Shown here: positions 60,298 through 64,000 of the stretch, in pieces
Layout of the letters: each line of letters opens with the position of its first letter
Numbering within the stretch: the first letter of the stretch is position 1
Assembly: GCA_002189035.1 (NCBI GenBank)
Contig: NEEC01000007.1
Location: 2,852,001 to 2,916,000, forward strand
Source: Utricularia gibba
Lineage: Eukaryota; Streptophyta; Magnoliopsida; Lamiales; Lentibulariaceae
Reading direction: 5' to 3'
Length of the DNA: 64,000 bases
Program-made: the position numbers and the translations under genes
The notes under the pieces: model-generated
What the model was told of the DNA's origin: nothing
Database searches by the model: none
Seen by the model: the letters and a program-made list of their open reading frames with translations, nothing else

Positions 60298-60900
60298 ATG
60301 ACTGGAAACCATCATGAGAAGGTAAGCTTTGCAAATGGACGTAGCAGATATTGGAATCAAAATGCTTATAGGAGATCAAGCTCAGGTGCACAAGCCTCCA
60401 TAGGAAGATTTAGGAGAGGATGGAATGGGAAGGTGGGAAATAGTCGTATGGTGTGGATGAGGAAAGAGGAGAAGCCGAGTACAAATCCTGGTGAACAGGG
60501 ATCATCTGGTAACATAGCGATCTGTTGCTTCTCTTTTAACTTGCTCCATGTTTGTTAAATTTCACAAGGGCGTTTGCATGTTGCTAGAGTAGACAAATTC
60601 AGGATTTGGATGTAAATTCTACCATTTAACACAAAGCATTGCCCAAGATATAGGAAAAAGATGGCTTTCCGGATGCAAAAGTTGACTTTATATGTGTACT
60701 TTCTTGAAGTTCAAGAGAGGATCCTAGAAGTTGAGGAATTATTTTTGAGCTTTCTGGATGCAAAAGTTCTAGTGGAGTTAAAGTTATCTTGTTTGACATG
60801 AAGTAGTTTGAGGTTTAACTTCTTTAGGTTGAAATGCCACTCCAGGAACTGGTTCAACATCATTTTATTGCAGGGATTTAGAAGTTCAGAATTGAAGTGG
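60298..60900 (+). pseudogene. 3' fragment of the uncharacterised basic protein gene (copy B)
   Basis: It encodes NHHEKVSFANGRSRYWNQNA through VWMRKEEKPSTNPGEQGSSG, like the C-terminal part at 52840-53039, and keeps the GTAACATAG donor. The last exon here begins GGATTTAG against GGGGATTTGG in copy A, so it has lost a base and a substitution adds a stop. The first two thirds of the gene are absent, so this is a partial duplicate. Confidence 0.8.
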
Positions 60901-60918
60901 AGCTGGACACATCCATAT

Positions 60919-61882
60919 TAGGGCTGCTAAGTGCCCGAGCTCGAGCTGAGGTTTTGGAAAAATTTCAAGCTTGAGCTTGAGCTCGATTGCAAATTACTAG
61001 GCTCAAGCTCGAGCTCGAGTTTGTAGATCCCTGGAAAACTTGGCTCAAGCTGAGCTCGAGCCAGCTTGAAAATTTTTATAATTTTTTTTTATTAGTATAG
61101 TTTTTACTCTCAAATTAACTTATAAACTTAATATTTAATTATAATTATTTAAAAATAAAATACAATCAAAATAAAAACAAACTATGAAAATGCTTAATCA
61201 AATAATAGAACAACAATGTTCAGATTTAAATAATAGTTCTAATCTTTTTTAAAAGTAAAAAAAACTACTTTTGACCATTATTACCTAATAATGTTGAGAA
61301 TCCCAATTACCTGTAAAAAAAATGAAAATAGATATAAAATGAATATCATGAAAACTTAATAGTAAAAACTCATCCAAAAATGTAAAGGGTATATTAAATA
61401 ATTACCATCAAGTAATGTGAATTTCATTTTGGGTTTGCAAATCACCAATCCGAAGCAGTATTTCAATTATTTTTGCTTTTTTCTGAAGATATACATTATT
61501 AATATATGGACAAAAATTAAATAATACAATAAATAATTACCTTGATTTTATATTACTAGATTATTTGTAATTATAGGAATTGATTGAATTTCTAAAATAA
61601 TAAAATATTATGATATATTTATGGTATAATTTATTTTTCATATTAAATATGTTGATTTGATAGTATTTAAATTATTGATATTATTAAATATTTTTTGTAA
61701 AAAAGCTCGCGAGCCGACTCACGAGGTTGGAACTTTGAAATACTAAGCTCAAGGTCGGCTCGACTTCTGACTCGAGCTCGATATTGGCTCGGCTCGAGTT
61801 CGATCAAGCCGAGCTGTAGTTGAGTCGAGTTCGAGCCGGCTCAAAAAAGCTCGGGAGCTGGTTGGACTCGTTTGCAGCCCTA
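60919..61882. mobile_element. Non-autonomous hAT-type transposon, 964 bp
   Basis: The termini are TAGGGCTGC and its complement GCAGCCCTA. Flanks are ATCCATAT (60911-60918) and ATCCATAC (61883-61890), an 8-bp duplication with one change. The matching empty site in copy A (about 53430) reads ACATCCATACACTGG, which proves the insertion and its boundaries. The subterminal parts are full of GCTCGAG/GAGCTCG repeats, a known look of this plant element group, and the AT-rich interior codes for nothing. Confidence 0.88.
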
Positions 61883-62123
61883 ATCCATACACTGGAACTG
61901 CATATTAAATAGTGGCTGCCACTGAAAGCAACACCAAATTCTACTGTAACTACCAGGAGTTAACAATTAAGTTTGCTGGGCTGGGTGCCTTGTTTATGTA
62001 ACCTGTGATAGCATGCTCTTGAGAATGAGTCTTGTTCTGTAAAAAGCAAGCCAAAAGATATAGGAAGTAACAGCTACTTGTACCATGTGAGGCAAGGAGC
62101 GGCGGGATGGCAGCATCTGAAAC

Positions 62124-64000
62124 TTAACCTTTCTTCCGTGGGGTCTCCGATTGAAGAAGCGGAATGCCGAATACCCAATCCAGAACATTCAGGTACTTGG
62201 ATCGGAAGACATCGCGCTCAATGGCATAACAATGCATGATGACAGCAGTCGATAAGCTGAAGATCACAACATCAGCTCTGTTGCAGTTTCTCCAGTGAGG
62301 CAAGCACCCTGCATCTGCCATTGATGCAAAGAAGCTCTCTGTTGCTCGCGCAAAGCAGTAGAGGGATATCTCCATCCGTCTGCTCTTCTTCTCCACTGCA
62401 AGGGCGAGGCCGGCTGGAAACTGTTACAGGAAAATGCACAAAGAATACATCATCCTTGTGCGTGCGGAGGGAAATGAAGAGTGGGGGCATTCCCAGTCTA
62501 CCAATGCTAGTGCCAGCAACGGGACATTGCTTTTTCCTGCAATCCTGAACAGGAGGCATATCCACATCCTACAGATCAAAAACCATGAAATAAAGTGATT
62601 AACTGGATTTTTACTCATACCTGGATGATACTTTGGTTTGCTTACCAGGCAGACGCGCAACACAATGAAAGAAACAAGCTCGATCTCGCAGTGCCAAGAA
62701 GACCCTTTGAAAGAATCGTGTATGGCCTACCACAAAACAAATGCAGGAGGTAAACGGATTTAGTGCTGAGGAGACAAGTGATAAGCCTGGAAAGGTGTAA
62801 ATACTCCGTTGCGACATGGAAACAATGGTTACTGGTTGATCTGCTCAAGATATTTAATGCTGCATTGTCTAGAACCCAAGGTGGGAAATTTTTGAAAAAC
62901 CACTCCAATCATTATACTTACCGTTTCAAAATATCTAGACGGTGAACAATCAGCGCTGGAATTAGATATACAGGTAGATAGACTGGCAATGCTCTTTGAT
63001 ATGCATGAAAAAGAAAGGTAAAGCAATGTGCTGCGCATGACTGATTACCATGGATCATCTGCATGAACACAAGATTCTGTCTTAGTGTAACATTATATGA
63101 AGCCCAAACCTTGTAGTTGGAGAGCCTTGCTACAGCATCAATAAGAGCCAAGGGATCAAGCAAGTGGTAAAGGAAAAAAACTCAACATGCCCAGTTTGGA
63201 AATTCGAGTATTCCTTGTAAAGGACTCTTCCATGGCCCCGTGATATGAAATTACAGCTTACAGCATGATAATCAAAAAGATGTGCGTGGTATACTGGTGT
63301 CAAGGATTTCCCAAAGAGAATATATCATCATTTTACACAGCCACCCAGTACAATGGAATACACAGACATTACGCTTGGATAAAAGATTATTGAGTTGAGT
63401 TCATACCGAACAAGGTATTTTCATTTCTGGATCGAGTTTAACATCAGCACCATTCATCTTGTAATATTTCTCTATTCCTTCTAAATTTGTAAAAGGAAGT
63501 CCACACAATAAGTCTCTGATACCATTCACAATGACGGGATCCTTTCCCCCATGTTTGTTGACAAATGACTTATAAGATGGAGGCAGACTATCTTGCTTCA
63601 AAAAATAGGCACACCTAAAGCAAAGCACCACGTTCCAGAAAAGAAAACAGTAAGATCGAGTAAACAAAAAAGAAGAAGAATTCGATATATTCCTTTAGAC
63701 ATAAGATCTGGAGTTTGTCGATCATAATAAACTAAACAGGCTTGGGAAAAAAAAAGGAGAAACAGATACATTTAATGAACGAAGTACCAAACAAATGATT
63801 TGTAATTCATAGAGCAGGTTTAAAATCATTACGGGAACAAACAGATCAAAATTCTTTATCAGCACTCCTGAGCCGGATCATAGGATGGAAAAAATAAGAA
63901 TAATGGAAGTTCAAATAAGAAATAGGAAAAAAGGAAAAGAAGCCCTTACAGAATTTGTGAAGTCGAGATACACATTAGGAAAATGTCTCCATGTGACCAT
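62124..64000 (-). CDS. TMEM135-like membrane protein, copy B (5' end beyond window)
   Basis: Exons visible: 63950-64000 (partial), 63407-63614, 62922-63058, 62646-62726, 62502-62568 and 62124-62420. The lengths of all complete exons (208, 137, 81, 67, 297) equal those of the copy at 53912-56759, with canonical splice sites and no stops. Differences are mostly single substitutions, such as DAGCLPH for DAGRLPH and LPFTNLEG for IPFTNLEG. The reading frame is therefore intact as far as can be seen, and it may be a working paralogue. Its first two exons and start lie outside the window. Confidence 0.88.

Larger units (their letters stand above)
60272..64000. repeat. Segmental duplication, copy B (runs off the window)
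   Basis: Direct-orientation copy of about 52805-55778. Homology begins near GAAGATAAGCAT and continues to the window end. It differs by a 964-bp transposon insertion (60919-61882), absence of about 250 bp present in copy A, and scattered substitutions. All complete TMEM135-like exons keep the same lengths. Confidence 0.93.

Overview
This window is plant nuclear DNA, most likely from a eudicot. It has long AT-rich intergenic stretches, short GT-AG introns, Site II (TGGGCY) promoter motifs, and plant-specific families: PGG-ankyrin, WRI1-type AP2, subgroup-22 R2R3-MYB, LOG, and a SPT/ALC-type bHLH. The species cannot be told from the sequence alone. All gene models below were spliced by eye from GT/AG sites, reading phase and family conservation; no search was run.

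Layout. 2.7-4.0 kb: an ankyrin-PGG membrane protein (+). 5.4-7.7 kb: eIF4A (+), convergent with a LOG cytokinin-activating enzyme (-) at 7.9-9.4 kb. 11.3-18.6 kb: a WRI1-like AP2 transcription factor (+) whose seventh exon is split by a full-length Ty1/copia retrotransposon with identical 390-bp LTRs, a 5-bp target duplication and one uninterrupted gag-pol ORF. 20.4 kb: a small plant-specific protein (+). 22-23.8 kb: a patatin-like lipase (-) with a duplicated last exon. 24.5-26.0 kb: an SPT/ALC-like bHLH factor (-). 28.3-30.3 kb: mitochondrial ribosomal protein uL4 (-). 30.9-32.1 kb: a NYN-domain plus C2H2 organellar protein (-). 32-38 kb: an AT-rich gene desert. 39.2-40.1 kb: a MYB44-type MYB (+). 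40.9-41.9 kb: an F-box gene with a frameshift (+). 44.7-45.5 kb: an At2g23090-type small zinc protein (+). 46.4-46.9 kb: a ZCF37-like gene with an in-frame stop (-). 48.0-49.0 kb: copia relics. 51.9-53.4 kb: an uncharacterised basic protein gene (+). 53.9-56.8 kb: a TMEM135-like membrane protein (-). 57.3-58.4 kb: 40S ribosomal protein uS17/RPS11 (-). 58.6-60.3 kb: a hAT-like short element and another copia gag relic. 60.27-64 kb: a second copy of the 52.8-55.8 kb block (3' end of the uncharacterised gene plus the TMEM135-like gene), itself hit by a 964-bp hAT-type element.

The genes form no single pathway. Several are housekeeping translation genes (eIF4A, uL4m, uS17) with TGGGCY-rich promoters. 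The main points of interest are the very recent copia insertion into the AP2 gene, the segmental duplication, and four genes that are each exactly one base short at a C or G run, which looks more like an assembly base-calling pattern than four independent pseudogenes. I found no CRISPR, prokaryotic or viral system and no convincing new multi-gene system.
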